From: JBMOKU01 sp049324315
GTDB lineage: Bacteria > Bacillota > Clostridia > Peptostreptococcales > Thermotaleaceae
Direction of reading: 5' to 3'
NCBI GenBank assembly: GCA_049324315.1
Contig: JBMOKU010000042.1
Span: forward strand, 1 to 64,000
Length of the DNA stretch: 64,000 nt
Part shown: piece after piece, positions 44,401 to 51,235 of the stretch
How positions within the stretch are numbered: position 1 is the stretch's first letter
Layout: every line of letters begins with the position of its first letter
Program-made: the position numbers and the translations under genes
The notes under the pieces: generated by a model
What the model was told of the DNA's origin: nothing
The model's input: the letters and a program-made list of their open reading frames with translations, nothing else
Database searches by the model: none

Positions 44401-47016
44401 GGCAGGACGGGAGAGAAGGGCAGTTATATCTATCAATCGGATAAGGTCACAAGCTTTACCTATACCGGGGACGGAAATCTGCAATCAAAAATAGACCCCA
44501 TGGGACAGCGATTTGACTATATCTATGACATACATGGCCGGTTAACCAACGAAATCGTAAAGGGACAGACCAAGAAGGCGTACACCTACGACCTTAACAG
44601 CAACATCCTGACCATGACCGATGCCAAAGGAACCGTCGTTATGACCTATGATGAAGAAAACAGGCTCCTTACCAAGGAAATGCCAAGTCATGGTATCATT
44701 CAGTATACCTATGACATAACTGCTGGTGTAGAACCTGGAGAAATAAAAACAACCGTAACAGATCCCAACGGAAACGTGACATCAAAAACCTTTGACAAAG
44801 CCGGAAGACTTAAAGCTGTGGAAAACAACGGAGAAACTACCCAGTACAGCTACAATGACAACGGCAGCCGAAAAGAAACCATCTACCCGGCAGGGGCAAA
44901 AGAAACCTACGAATACAGCAAACGGGGAGAAATAACAAAACTTACTAACAAAAAGGCAGACGGTACCATCATCGATGAATACACCTATACCTATGATGAT
45001 AACGGCAACCAGCTGACCAAAACAGAGAAATGGGGAACCACAGTCTATACCTACGACAGTGTAAACAGACTAAAAGAAGTACAGGAGCCCAACGGAATCA
45101 AAACAACCTTTGACTACGATAAAGCAGGAAACAGAACATCACAAATCGAAGTAACAAATGGAGCGGTCAAACTGACCAACTACCAATACAACAACAGAAA
45201 CCAACTGGAAAGAGAAACGGTTCAGGATGCAGGAAAGACCACAGAAAGACAATACCGGTATGATCCCAACGGCAACTTGGTAAGTAAGGCAGAACATGAA
45301 ATAAAGGCTGTATCCGACACGGAACTAGAAACCGTAAGTCTATCTACTGCTGGAGATGGAAAGACCGATGAAATCACCCTCTTTACCTATAACGAATACA
45401 ACCAAATGATCAAAACCATAACCGGAAACCAAACTATCACCTATGGCTACAACATCGAAGGCTACCGGGATGATAAAACCATCATTACCGTAAATACAAC
45501 AACAGGTGCTGTTACAGAAGACACATTACGATTTATCTATGATGGCAATAAAGTTATCCTGGAGACCGATGCCGTAGGAAACATCAAAGCACAAAACATC
45601 TACGGACTAAACCTTATAACAAGAAAAGCAGACAACGAAAAAGCTTACTACATGTACAATGCACATGAAGACGTCACTGCCCTTACCGATGCATCAGGAA
45701 ATGTCCTGGGAACCTATCAATACGATGCCTTTGGAAACATACGGGAAAAGACATACGAAAAACCAAACCCATATACCTATGCAGGCTACAGGTATGACGA
45801 AGAGATGGGTCTATATTATTTGAATGCAAGATATTACGATCCTAAGATCGCCAGATTCATCACAGAAGATACCTACAGGGGAAGCCTTGCAGACCCATTA
45901 AGTCTGAACCTCTATACCTATGTAAGTAATAACCCTATCAAATACTATGACCCTACTGGACATAAACAGGATGAATATGGGGCTAAAGTTGAAACAGTGG
46001 GACTTAGGGAAGCAGCAGAGAAACAAGGTGGAAAAGTCACATGGGATGAAAAGCGTAAGGTAGCCGTAGTAAAATTAAATGGCAAAACGAAAGAATATGA
46101 TATACGGGAGTACGAAGTCAAAGATGGTCGTATTCAAGTAAGTAAGGATGCTTTTGATAAAGCTTTTAAGAAAGAGAGCAATAAAATTGATAGCACTAGG
46201 GACAAGGTAAATGTCATTAAGACCAGTAATACAGGTAGCGGTAAATCTAGTGGGCTTTCGATAGCAGCAGGAACTACAATAGTAGCAACATTGCCGAAGA
46301 CTATTAACATACCTTCAATAAATATAACAAAGGGAACTCCATATTTAGCAGGTGTATATGTATTTATTAAAAGAACAATAGTGGCAGGAGAAGAAGATAG
46401 GGAGATAGTTGTAACTGACGATAAGATGCCAGGTATAATAACTTTCCCATCAAGTGAATATGACAGACCTACTATTTTACCTACACCTTATGATAACTAT
46501 AGTACTCCTAATCAAACAGTTTTAGTACCAGATGCCCCTACCATTCCAAGTCTTGTTGATTTACCTTCTGATGACATATATAAAGGATCAACAATTCAAG
46601 GAATGCCTACGCAGGAAAGTTCGGCTAAAGATAGTATGTATACTGTTCAGGGGGGGGCTAAGGTTGGCACTGGTGGGTATGGTGATGTAGGAGGTCACCA
46701 TATACATGCTAAAGCAGCATTTAAAGGGGATATCAATTATGACCCTGATAAGGGATTTTCTATCAGTCAAGATTTCATGAAAAATAATGGATGGAATCAT
46801 TCAGATATGACCACTAAGCAAAGACAATTATTTAAAGAACTTTATGAAAGCGGTAGAGCAAATACTCTTGAAGAACATACACGGATTGCTAAAGAAGCAT
46901 TAAAAGCTGGCGGTGCTACCGAAGAACAAGCCAATGAATTAATGAATCAATCACTTAGAAATCTAACAGAACAAGGCGTAACACAACCGACAAGAATACC
47001 GTGGTATTCAAAATAA
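38452..47016 (+). CDS. Secreted subtilisin-RHS polymorphic toxin with SHH nuclease tip
   Basis: This 2854-residue protein has a signal peptide (about 1-28) and a propeptide-like region (about 75-195). An S8 subtilisin domain carries Asp245 (VGVLDSGIDI), His303 (DMHGTAVAGV) and Ser457 (GTSASTPHVT). A DUF6531 start follows (NPATGNYSMTVNDMN; RTYNAKNYEKGLLGKGW), then dozens of YD repeats and the RHS core end YYLNARYYDPKIARFITEDT...YYDPTGH near 2490-2503. After it come a stalk-like segment (about 2505-2570), a Pro-rich linker and a C-terminal tip with HHIHAKAAFKGDINY (His2749 onward), which matches SHH-type HNH/EndoVII nucleases. The protease may release the tip; that is inference. Immunity gene follows. 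Confidence 0.88.
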   Translation: MKRKYVYVARALLCLIILTNILTADTAMAITESDIFNGMGKLFSKSINSKKNKNQEIVLNEVYGENEEIDLFTDIPQDTVTDAVYNHKNQIIVKYKDPEKTDVKLMGNLLPKKIESNNAEKNHQQLLQKVDTLKKNIKNELKLNKLETKDHFKFLNMDVLETEEKDIYKLAEELKESPDVEYVQPNYELTILATPTDPLFDQQWGLYNTGQEAGGEVGRQGVDINIQPAWDLTKGSQAVIVGVLDSGIDINHEDLKGNIYHNPLEIAGNGIDDDQNGYIDDVNGWDFFNNDNTIYDGVNFDMHGTAVAGVIGAASNDKGITGVAPNVKIMPLKFIHGTTGYTADAIKAIEYAMLRGVKIINCSFGGSDNNYALKDSMENSGILFIAAAGNRGGNTMTHPTYPACFPLPNIIGVASIDNKGVRSTFSGYGPYIDIAAPGEQIMTTMPENKYDLFTGTSASTPHVTGVVALLKSYEPNLNYTQITDRIMTNAVVCNTLQGKLTSNGRVDAYAVLSNIKPQPDTYVDPEGDPLDPGDNEFNNDSWYTMDQLAKIKEQIHYGQSGVNPATGNYSMTVNDMNLDAPGFQINISRTYNAKNYEKGLLGKGWTFGFEGSIYGENNIMVILPNGGVQMFKKLVDGSYRAEDNRSVFKKNEDNTYTLITKDQYTYHFNKDRLLTRMMDPRGNEVSIETDSNGKITKVTDQVGRAYQLTYNSSNLIEEITDPLGRKVIYKYQNNLLTEVTDPMGITMKYVYDSHGYLSEVKNHNNIVIQKLTYNHTTGYDQGKVIQAVDAYGSVTKYTYDTTNKKTTIVENNSDRIWTYWYDESNYITKQQNPEGREKEIHYYLTSGENKFGDIEYEIDEYGNKTSYEIDGRGNVTRITFPDGSTKTMAYDEKNNLIKETDQEDKVTYYIYDESKVYLLKVLRSFIGSDEALDGTITPQSYTVASYVYSDAEEPFSLSQMFPGLTTSLENVTVVEQVYEENVEDSVSELTALSVENVNIEDLINPDNFAITTYAYYTDAESQAKGWTAKGLLKSETDPENNTITYSYDSYGNIASIEDAEGYITTFDYNIIGWKLEQKTPEGYITSYKYNKNGQLIKVTEHESETKRIVYDLLGRKVKEIRPNQYKAEDDDEVNGTYAGDYGRRYEYYDNGLLKAEVDPMDNRTEYTYDVYGNIKTKTLPSGGIYQYTYDKLDRVIKVQFKEEAVGGTTTLEEYEYLKTFDNKKQAKHTVYLNHKDQAVTSTIYDYRDNITLIEYPDSTAESFEYFLNGKLKTKKFKNGSTAYYTYDPLDRLVKEHIPLDDSNGSVLYTYKAYTYDRAGRKTAEKVGVDGVLLDQEPEDFISIHYGYDKNGKVKEVQRSSGGRILYIYDGDGNQTQKEEYLDNQSKKITVYTYNHRNQIKTEIVQARSGDIYGNDFGAVEALPLTTNYTYDKNGNLEEVINAEGIKTTYEYDFNNNQTKIISYTEDAGGNPAAIVKETIFNFQGLPVKVIDLNGNITENEYDKRGFLIRTKQPLGAVTYYQYDLAGRKIGEVTPQNYIDGVEVDQMNRMVFTYDQMDRLKTKEYYYKDQNNQWQRIVSKTVQYNSMGQVTKEADALGYKNGYGTFMTYDLAGNLKTVLNPVSKDRNKPFSAKYEYDALGRKTSEINGGGVIINYEYDDDGNILQITRQRNNAAEAITLEENTYDYLGNRLTQKDANRNITVYTYNVFGSVSSIEYPHDSTIGLYKENYQYDRMGRLISIKDNLGKETTNAYDGLGRIVSKIDKGSSQESDIAIHFTYDNNGNKTSETDGNGHVRTYTYDQLNRLKSESFTTVSIPKTTQYDYDLNGNIICTTDWLGNQYTKTYDPLDRLIEEKDSYGKTIQKLTYNDNHLQIESIDALENTTEYQYDKNNRLIYTIDPLSKIEGISYDDVGNVAAKTDKKNRTTSYAYDESNNLMEVSAPDGSKTKYGYDLNGNLIEKTDGNDNTVRYEYNSRNLQIKEILHGGRTGEKGSYIYQSDKVTSFTYTGDGNLQSKIDPMGQRFDYIYDIHGRLTNEIVKGQTKKAYTYDLNSNILTMTDAKGTVVMTYDEENRLLTKEMPSHGIIQYTYDITAGVEPGEIKTTVTDPNGNVTSKTFDKAGRLKAVENNGETTQYSYNDNGSRKETIYPAGAKETYEYSKRGEITKLTNKKADGTIIDEYTYTYDDNGNQLTKTEKWGTTVYTYDSVNRLKEVQEPNGIKTTFDYDKAGNRTSQIEVTNGAVKLTNYQYNNRNQLERETVQDAGKTTERQYRYDPNGNLVSKAEHEIKAVSDTELETVSLSTAGDGKTDEITLFTYNEYNQMIKTITGNQTITYGYNIEGYRDDKTIITVNTTTGAVTEDTLRFIYDGNKVILETDAVGNIKAQNIYGLNLITRKADNEKAYYMYNAHEDVTALTDASGNVLGTYQYDAFGNIREKTYEKPNPYTYAGYRYDEEMGLYYLNARYYDPKIARFITEDTYRGSLADPLSLNLYTYVSNNPIKYYDPTGHKQDEYGAKVETVGLREAAEKQGGKVTWDEKRKVAVVKLNGKTKEYDIREYEVKDGRIQVSKDAFDKAFKKESNKIDSTRDKVNVIKTSNTGSGKSSGLSIAAGTTIVATLPKTINIPSINITKGTPYLAGVYVFIKRTIVAGEEDREIVVTDDKMPGIITFPSSEYDRPTILPTPYDNYSTPNQTVLVPDAPTIPSLVDLPSDDIYKGSTIQGMPTQESSAKDSMYTVQGGAKVGTGGYGDVGGHHIHAKAAFKGDINYDPDKGFSISQDFMKNNGWNHSDMTTKQRQLFKELYESGRANTLEEHTRIAKEALKAGGATEEQANELMNQSLRNLTEQGVTQPTRIPWYSK

Positions 47017-47039
47017 GCTTTAGAGAAAGGATGATTTGA

Positions 47040-47411
47040 ATGAATGAAAATGCATTGGATTATTTTGGGAGACTAATAATGTCTGAGGTAAGAGATGAAA
47101 CAATAACTAGTTGGGACATGATAATTAATGGGAAAATGAAAGGCTTAACTGCACAACAAGTTAGGGAGAAGATATCAGGTTTTAGTGAAGAACAAATAGA
47201 AGTGTTAAAATGGTTAATACCAAAAGTTACAGATTCATGTTTATATAATCTACTTACGGTAATCGAGCAAAATGATGAATTAAAAGTAACAATATCTGAT
47301 GGACAGACAGATACTGATATTAAACAAATTAGTGATGGTCTAGGAGGCGAACTTTTCACAGAAGATGGGTGGATAACAAGATTCAGCAAAGAAAGATATG
47401 ATGAAATATAA
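47040..47411 (+). CDS. Candidate immunity protein for the SHH toxin
   Basis: This 123-residue acidic, helical protein begins MNENALDYFGRLIMSEVRDE and has no signal peptide. It starts 23 bases after the toxin gene with the site GAAAGGATG, the position of cognate immunity genes. It probably binds and blocks the nuclease tip in the cytoplasm. It resembles small families of unknown function seen next to RHS toxins, but I cannot name the family with certainty. A family F hairpin lies downstream. Confidence 0.65.
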   Translation: MNENALDYFGRLIMSEVRDETITSWDMIINGKMKGLTAQQVREKISGFSEEQIEVLKWLIPKVTDSCLYNLLTVIEQNDELKVTISDGQTDTDIKQISDGLGGELFTEDGWITRFSKERYDEI

Positions 47412-47469
47412 GCCTTAAGAATCTTAGTTAGAAAACTTGAAACAAAATTCCTGTAAAACTTGCTGCAAA

Positions 47470-47503
47470 AGAAAACAAGGGGATGCTCTTGTTTTCTTTT
47501 TTT
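47470..47503 (+). terminator. Cassette-end hairpin (family F), copy 1
   Basis: GAAAACAAG / CTTGTTTTC stem, loop GGGATGCT, then TTTTTTT. It acts like a terminator and is repeated after other cassettes. Confidence 0.85.
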
Positions 47504-47544
47504 ACAGTGATATGGTAAAATAGGGAAGAATAATTAATTACATA

Positions 47545-47647
47545 AAACTTAAAACAAAATGACCGTCCCTCTGTTTTGGTCAAACTTAAAACAAAATGAC
47601 CGTCCCTCTGTTTTGGTAGTCCCTCTGTTTTGGTACTCTGTTTTGGT
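47545..47647. repeat. Progressively shortened tandem repeat ending CTGTTTTGGT
   Basis: Two 36-base units (47545-47580 and 47582-47617) start AAACTTAAAACAAAATGACC and end CCCTCTGTTTTGGT. A 17-base copy follows (47618-47634), then a 13-base copy (47635-47647). Each keeps only the 3' end of the unit. A diverged version lies near 61497. Confidence 0.85.
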
Positions 47648-47687
47648 AAGTGTTGAAATTGTAAATCAAGGTACCTGTCCCCTGTGA

Positions 47688-47783
47688 TTCCACCATGTAG
47701 ACTTAATTGATAGAATGAGACTTAATCAAAAAACACTTAGAGATAGAGCAGGAAATATAAGGGTGAGACCAATAGATAAGTAA
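47688..47783 (+). pseudogene. Orphan C-terminal tail of a toxin-like coding sequence
   Basis: The frame FHHVDLIDRMRLNQKTLRDR continues AGNIRVRPIDK and stops 13 bases before the next gene. There is no start codon with a ribosome site; the left edge follows repeat sequence. The position directly before an immunity-like gene suggests the last about 30 codons of a displaced RHS toxin tip. The toxin family cannot be assigned from this fragment. Confidence 0.5.
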
Positions 47784-47796
47784 GGAGAATAATGCT

Positions 47797-48303
47797 ATGG
47801 AAAATGCAACAATTTCAATTACATTTAATGGACATGTGGATGATGATAATAATAAATGGATTGAATGGTATAATGAGGGTAAAAAAATAATAAGTCTGTT
47901 TGGATATGAGCCTAATCATATAGGCATAACAAGTACGTCATTAAAATCTGGAAAAGTAATGACATTGAAAAGAAATGAGAAAAAACTTGTTAATGCCATA
48001 GAAAATGGAGACGTGGTAAAAAGTATTTCCATTTTTTCACTTGAAGATAACTATAAGAGTGCATCGTTTGATTATAATGTACTTTTAGTAAGGAATTCAG
48101 ATTATGTAACTTTAATCGTAAATAAAAGTGACTTCTATAAAGTCGATGAAGATGTATTAGGTGATTCTTTAAGAAAATATATTAATGCAACATATGCAGA
48201 AATATATGAGATGGATAGATATGAGTTTCCTTTAATCTATGCGACAAAAGCTAATCCAGCAACATCATTTAAAACACTAAAGATAATCAAAAAGATAAAG
48301 TAA
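47797..48303 (+). CDS. Candidate orphan immunity protein
   Basis: The 168-residue protein begins MENATISITFNGHVDDDNNK with alternating beta-like and polar segments and a Lys-rich C-terminus; it has no signal peptide. AAGGAG precedes ATG 47797. It follows the orphan toxin tail and precedes another family F hairpin, so it looks like the immunity half of a cassette whose toxin is mostly lost. The family is not recognised. Confidence 0.55.
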   Translation: MENATISITFNGHVDDDNNKWIEWYNEGKKIISLFGYEPNHIGITSTSLKSGKVMTLKRNEKKLVNAIENGDVVKSISIFSLEDNYKSASFDYNVLLVRNSDYVTLIVNKSDFYKVDEDVLGDSLRKYINATYAEIYEMDRYEFPLIYATKANPATSFKTLKIIKKIK

Positions 48304-48419
48304 CTGCAAAAATAATTATTAAGGAAAATGCCAAGGGGAGGGTAACTGACACTAAATTCTACAGTTAGTTTACAACTGGCTCCTTTATCTCCATCACGGT
48401 ATCGAATTTAAAAACCGGA

Positions 48420-48454
48420 GGAAAACAAGGGGACGCACCTCTTGTTTTCCTTTT
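48420..48454 (+). terminator. Cassette-end hairpin (family F), copy 2
   Basis: GGAAAACAAG / CTTGTTTTCC stem with loop GGGACGCACCT, then TTTT. Located downstream of the 168-residue gene. The bases between 48304 and 48420 show nothing else recognisable. Confidence 0.8.
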
Positions 48455-48522
48455 GCCTATGTTACGGGGAAAGAATGGGATTACTGAAAAAGTCTTTTTT
48501 GAATTTTTAATCTCTAGTGTTC

Positions 48523-48723
48523 CTATTCTAGGATTGAGTATTTGGAAGTATTTACAGCACTATTTATGATAAATTCATCTAGTGTACTTGTAGGTATTTT
48601 CCATTTCCTTCCGATGCGAAATGCTTTAATTGCTCCTGTATTTAACAAATGATAAGCTGTTCCTCTACCGATTTTTAGTAAATCCATTAGGGTTTCAACT
48701 TCGATGATTGGCTCGTCGTACAT
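48523..48723 (-). CDS. Excisionase-like helix-turn-helix protein
   Basis: This 66-residue protein matches the short MerR-like HTH of excisionases and binding-domain proteins: LMDLLKIGRGTAYHLLNTGA followed by IKAFRIGRKWKIPTSTLDEF. AAAGGAGG precedes the ATG at 48723; upstream codons to 48774 lack a site. Such proteins bind DNA near attachment sites or regulate mobile-element genes. It is the first gene of the probable inserted element. Confidence 0.8.
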   Translation of the reverse strand: MYDEPIIEVETLMDLLKIGRGTAYHLLNTGAIKAFRIGRKWKIPTSTLDEFIINSAVNTSKYSILE

Positions 48724-48815
48724 AGTAAGACCTCCTTTGACTTTATTACACTTTTGTTCGCTTTGTTTCGCCAAATAAAGTCAAATAAGGACTGGTATAA
48801 CTTGAATATGGATAC

Positions 48816-48843
48816 AAAAAAAGAAGCCGAAGCTTCTTTTTTT
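48816..48843. terminator. Bidirectional terminator
   Basis: AAGAAGC / GCTTCTT with outer A and T runs. It lies at the 3' end of the stalk-protein gene (minus strand) and upstream of the excisionase-like gene. Confidence 0.85.
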
Positions 48844-48850
48844 GTGTATT

Positions 48851-49969
48851 TTAATAACCTGAACTTTCAATTTCTACATCTTTGCTCTCAACCCACTGGC
48901 TGCTTTTCCACTTGACGCCCATAACTATAGTCCAGTAATCAATGTCCTGATCAGGGATAATAGCTGTTTTAGAGTCCCAGTAAACCAAAATCTTTGTACC
49001 ATTGATATCAAGTACTGAACCATAAAAACCTCCCTTGCCTACAACGTCACCAATATGTATTTCCTTCCCGTTTTCATCTAATGGCTTGTTATCTAGATTG
49101 ACAATTTCTTCTTTCTTAGGTTCGACAGATTCACCAGCGTCAAGTGTTATATACATGCTGTTAGTCTCTGTAACCCATCTGACTGCTGCCCCATAGGCTT
49201 TTGCTGTAAATTCAACGGGTATCATAACATAGGAATTTTCAATTGTCGGTGCAGATCCTAAATCATAATAGTCGAAGTTTACTCTTGCCCTTGCACTGCC
49301 AATTTGATATTCAAGGCTTTTAAGTCCATCAAATGCAGTCAATATCCTAGCCACATTGTTATAATCAAAATTATATACATGGATAGCTCTCAGAAAAGCA
49401 TCTGCTTGGGCCAATACAACTCCGTTAGTTAACACTGGGACTTGATCAAACTCAACTTGTGTGTTATTAACGAATATCTTTATTTCACTGGTATTTTGAT
49501 CTGTGGAAGGGTTTATAGCCATTTGGACGGCATTATTTTGCTCGTTTGATATAATAGTCACAGTTCTTGTCGTTCCATCCCAGCCAACTTTTGCTCCAAG
49601 AGCTTCACTTATAAACCGTAAAGGAACCATAACCCTACCATTTATAAGCTGTGCCGGAGCATCTAAGTTTACAATTTTTCCATCCACGGCAGCCGTATTG
49701 CTGTCGACTTCTATGACTATTTGATTACCATCATTTTTGAAAATAAAAGCACAATTTACTTCCGCCGTCCAGGATACCCGTAAATTAAATGCTTCGGCTA
49801 TTGTCCTTATAGGGACTAAGGTTTTACCATTCGCAATAATCGGTCTTTGGTCCATGTTAAGTTTTTTGCCGTCAACAATAAGCGTAATATCTGTGTCGGC
49901 AAATGCAAAAAGTGACATGCTCATAGTAAAAATAACAGACAGAATGATCGATACAATCGTTTTTCTCAT
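48851..49969 (-). CDS. Secreted stalk-domain (copper amine oxidase N-like) protein
   Basis: This 372-residue protein has a signal peptide (ISVIFTMSMSLFAFADTDIT region). Two stalk domains follow. The first has the classic RPIIANGKTLVPIRTIAEAF and VMVPLRFISEALGAKVGWDG; the second, at about 165-275, is more divergent. A C-terminal part (IGDVVGKGGFYGSVLDINGT, then KWKSSQWVESKDVE) is not recognised. Stalk domains are common in clostridial secreted proteins and are structural rather than catalytic. GGGAGG lies before the ATG. It is divergent from the XRE regulator with inverted repeats between. Confidence 0.8.
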   Translation of the reverse strand: MRKTIVSIILSVIFTMSMSLFAFADTDITLIVDGKKLNMDQRPIIANGKTLVPIRTIAEAFNLRVSWTAEVNCAFIFKNDGNQIVIEVDSNTAAVDGKIVNLDAPAQLINGRVMVPLRFISEALGAKVGWDGTTRTVTIISNEQNNAVQMAINPSTDQNTSEIKIFVNNTQVEFDQVPVLTNGVVLAQADAFLRAIHVYNFDYNNVARILTAFDGLKSLEYQIGSARARVNFDYYDLGSAPTIENSYVMIPVEFTAKAYGAAVRWVTETNSMYITLDAGESVEPKKEEIVNLDNKPLDENGKEIHIGDVVGKGGFYGSVLDINGTKILVYWDSKTAIIPDQDIDYWTIVMGVKWKSSQWVESKDVEIESSGY

Positions 49970-50015
49970 GATATAACCTCCCGTAAAGTAAATTTGAATG
50001 ATAAGATATACAATT

Positions 50016-50056
50016 GCATGGTATCAATTGTAATAACATACCATGCATATACCATG
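50016..50056. promoter_or_regulatory. Candidate operator between the stalk gene and the XRE gene
   Basis: GCATGGTAT (50016-50024) and its perfect inverse ATACCATGC (50038-50046), plus a third half ATACCATG (50049-50056). It lies between two divergent genes, one a HTH regulator, so it is a natural binding site for it. Confidence 0.6.
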
Positions 50057-50169
50057 ATTATACAAAATTAGACAATAACAATCAATACTAAAGGCACTAA
50101 TTTATATAGTTACTTTAGAATATTGTAACATTTTGGATTAACCTCTATGTTTTGTATAGAGGTGAGATT

Positions 50170-50517
50170 ATGAGTAGAATAGCACAGTTAGTCGGAGAAA
50201 GAATAAGGACACTTAGGCAAATACGGGAATTGAGCCAGGAACAGCTTGCATTAAAGGCAAACCTGAATACCTCTTTTATAGGGCAAATTGAACGTGGCGG
50301 CAAAAAGCCGACGATTGATACCCTGGAAAAGATAGTTAATGCTTTGGATGTTACATTTGAAGACCTTTTCAAGTTTGAAATGAATTATGGGAAGGAAAAA
50401 GATATGGAAGTCATTGATAAGATTGTGTTTCAATTGAAAGGATGCTTGCCGGAAGAACAGGAAGCCATATATAAAGGCGTTAAAGCCTTTGTGGAGCTAT
50501 TGGATAAGAAACGGTAA
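50170..50517 (+). CDS. XRE-family transcriptional regulator
   Basis: The 115-residue protein has a Cro/CI-type HTH at about 8-62: VGERIRTLRQIRELSQEQLA and TSFIGQIERGGKKPTIDTLE. The C-terminal helical region is of SinR/SlrR-like length. GAGGTGAG precedes ATG 50170. It probably controls the divergent stalk gene and itself through the 50016-50056 sites. Confidence 0.88.
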   Translation: MSRIAQLVGERIRTLRQIRELSQEQLALKANLNTSFIGQIERGGKKPTIDTLEKIVNALDVTFEDLFKFEMNYGKEKDMEVIDKIVFQLKGCLPEEQEAIYKGVKAFVELLDKKR

Positions 50518-50658
50518 TACTTTGTATGAACCTGCGGTTTCTATGTTCCACCCACCCAACCTAATGGACTACTATCATACATGCATTAAGTATAGTATCT
50601 CTTAATATAATATATATCGGTGGGTTCTACTGATACGGAAAACGGGTTCGCTTGCGAT

Positions 50659-50976
50659 CTAGTATTCGTCTGCTAAAAGCATGGTGCTGTGAGTACCATC
50701 ATCAATTACATAAATCCTTGCTGTTACAGGGCTTTTTATTGGAATGATGTGCTCCTTCATATATTTCGGCTGCTCCTGCTTGTGGAGGATCTTTTGAAAA
50801 GATTTCCCATCTTGTGTTGTCTTAATAAGTTCAAATACTTGTAGATAGTCTTTCTTTGAGACTTCCATGATTTCCACCAGATACCACAATAGATTCTGAA
50901 TATAACCTGGCACACTGCCAGTTACCTTTTGCGTTACATACCTGGCGTTATTAAACATATCCTTTGATGCTGACAT
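50659..50976 (-). CDS. DUF960-family protein
   Basis: This 105-residue protein matches DUF960: DMFNNARYVTQKVTGSVPGY, DYLQVFELI, HKQEQPKYMKEHI and the terminal STMLLADEY. The family occurs on plasmids, phages and conjugative elements of Firmicutes and has no known function. AAAGGAG precedes ATG at 50976. It lies 19 bases after the next minus-strand gene, so they form a pair. Confidence 0.85.
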   Translation of the reverse strand: MSASKDMFNNARYVTQKVTGSVPGYIQNLLWYLVEIMEVSKKDYLQVFELIKTTQDGKSFQKILHKQEQPKYMKEHIIPIKSPVTARIYVIDDGTHSTMLLADEY

Positions 50977-50995
50977 CTTTACAACTCCTTTCATT

Positions 50996-51235
50996 TCATA
51001 CTTCAATCTGATTGGCAAGCTTTTGTATCTGTTTGGAAGAATGCTTGATTTCCTTAAGAAGCTTCTTTATGTTTGGTAGGTAATTGATATCTGCTTCAGA
51101 AATACAGCCACCTTCTGAGCCTTCAAACCTTCTAACCACCTCCTTTGCACCTTTCTTATATACCGTAATGCAAACAAGTACCCCAGCATTATCATATACA
51201 GCCCAGTTCCTTAGACCATATTTTTCAATCTTCAT
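50996..51235 (-). CDS. Small mobile-element protein, unknown function
   Basis: The 79-residue protein begins MKIEKYGLRNWAVYDNAGVL and continues CITVYKKGAKEVVRRFEG; a Lys-rich helix ends it. Similar small proteins are frequent on Firmicute plasmids and integrative elements next to DUF960. AAAGGA lies before the ATG. A function is not known to me. Confidence 0.65.
   Translation of the reverse strand: MKIEKYGLRNWAVYDNAGVLVCITVYKKGAKEVVRRFEGSEGGCISEADINYLPNIKKLLKEIKHSSKQIQKLANQIEV

Noticed and set aside
38452..47016. YD repeats considered as a CRISPR-like or tandem DNA array
   Set aside because: The periodicity is at protein level (YxYDxxGN motifs) with variable spacing and no conserved DNA repeat/spacer structure.
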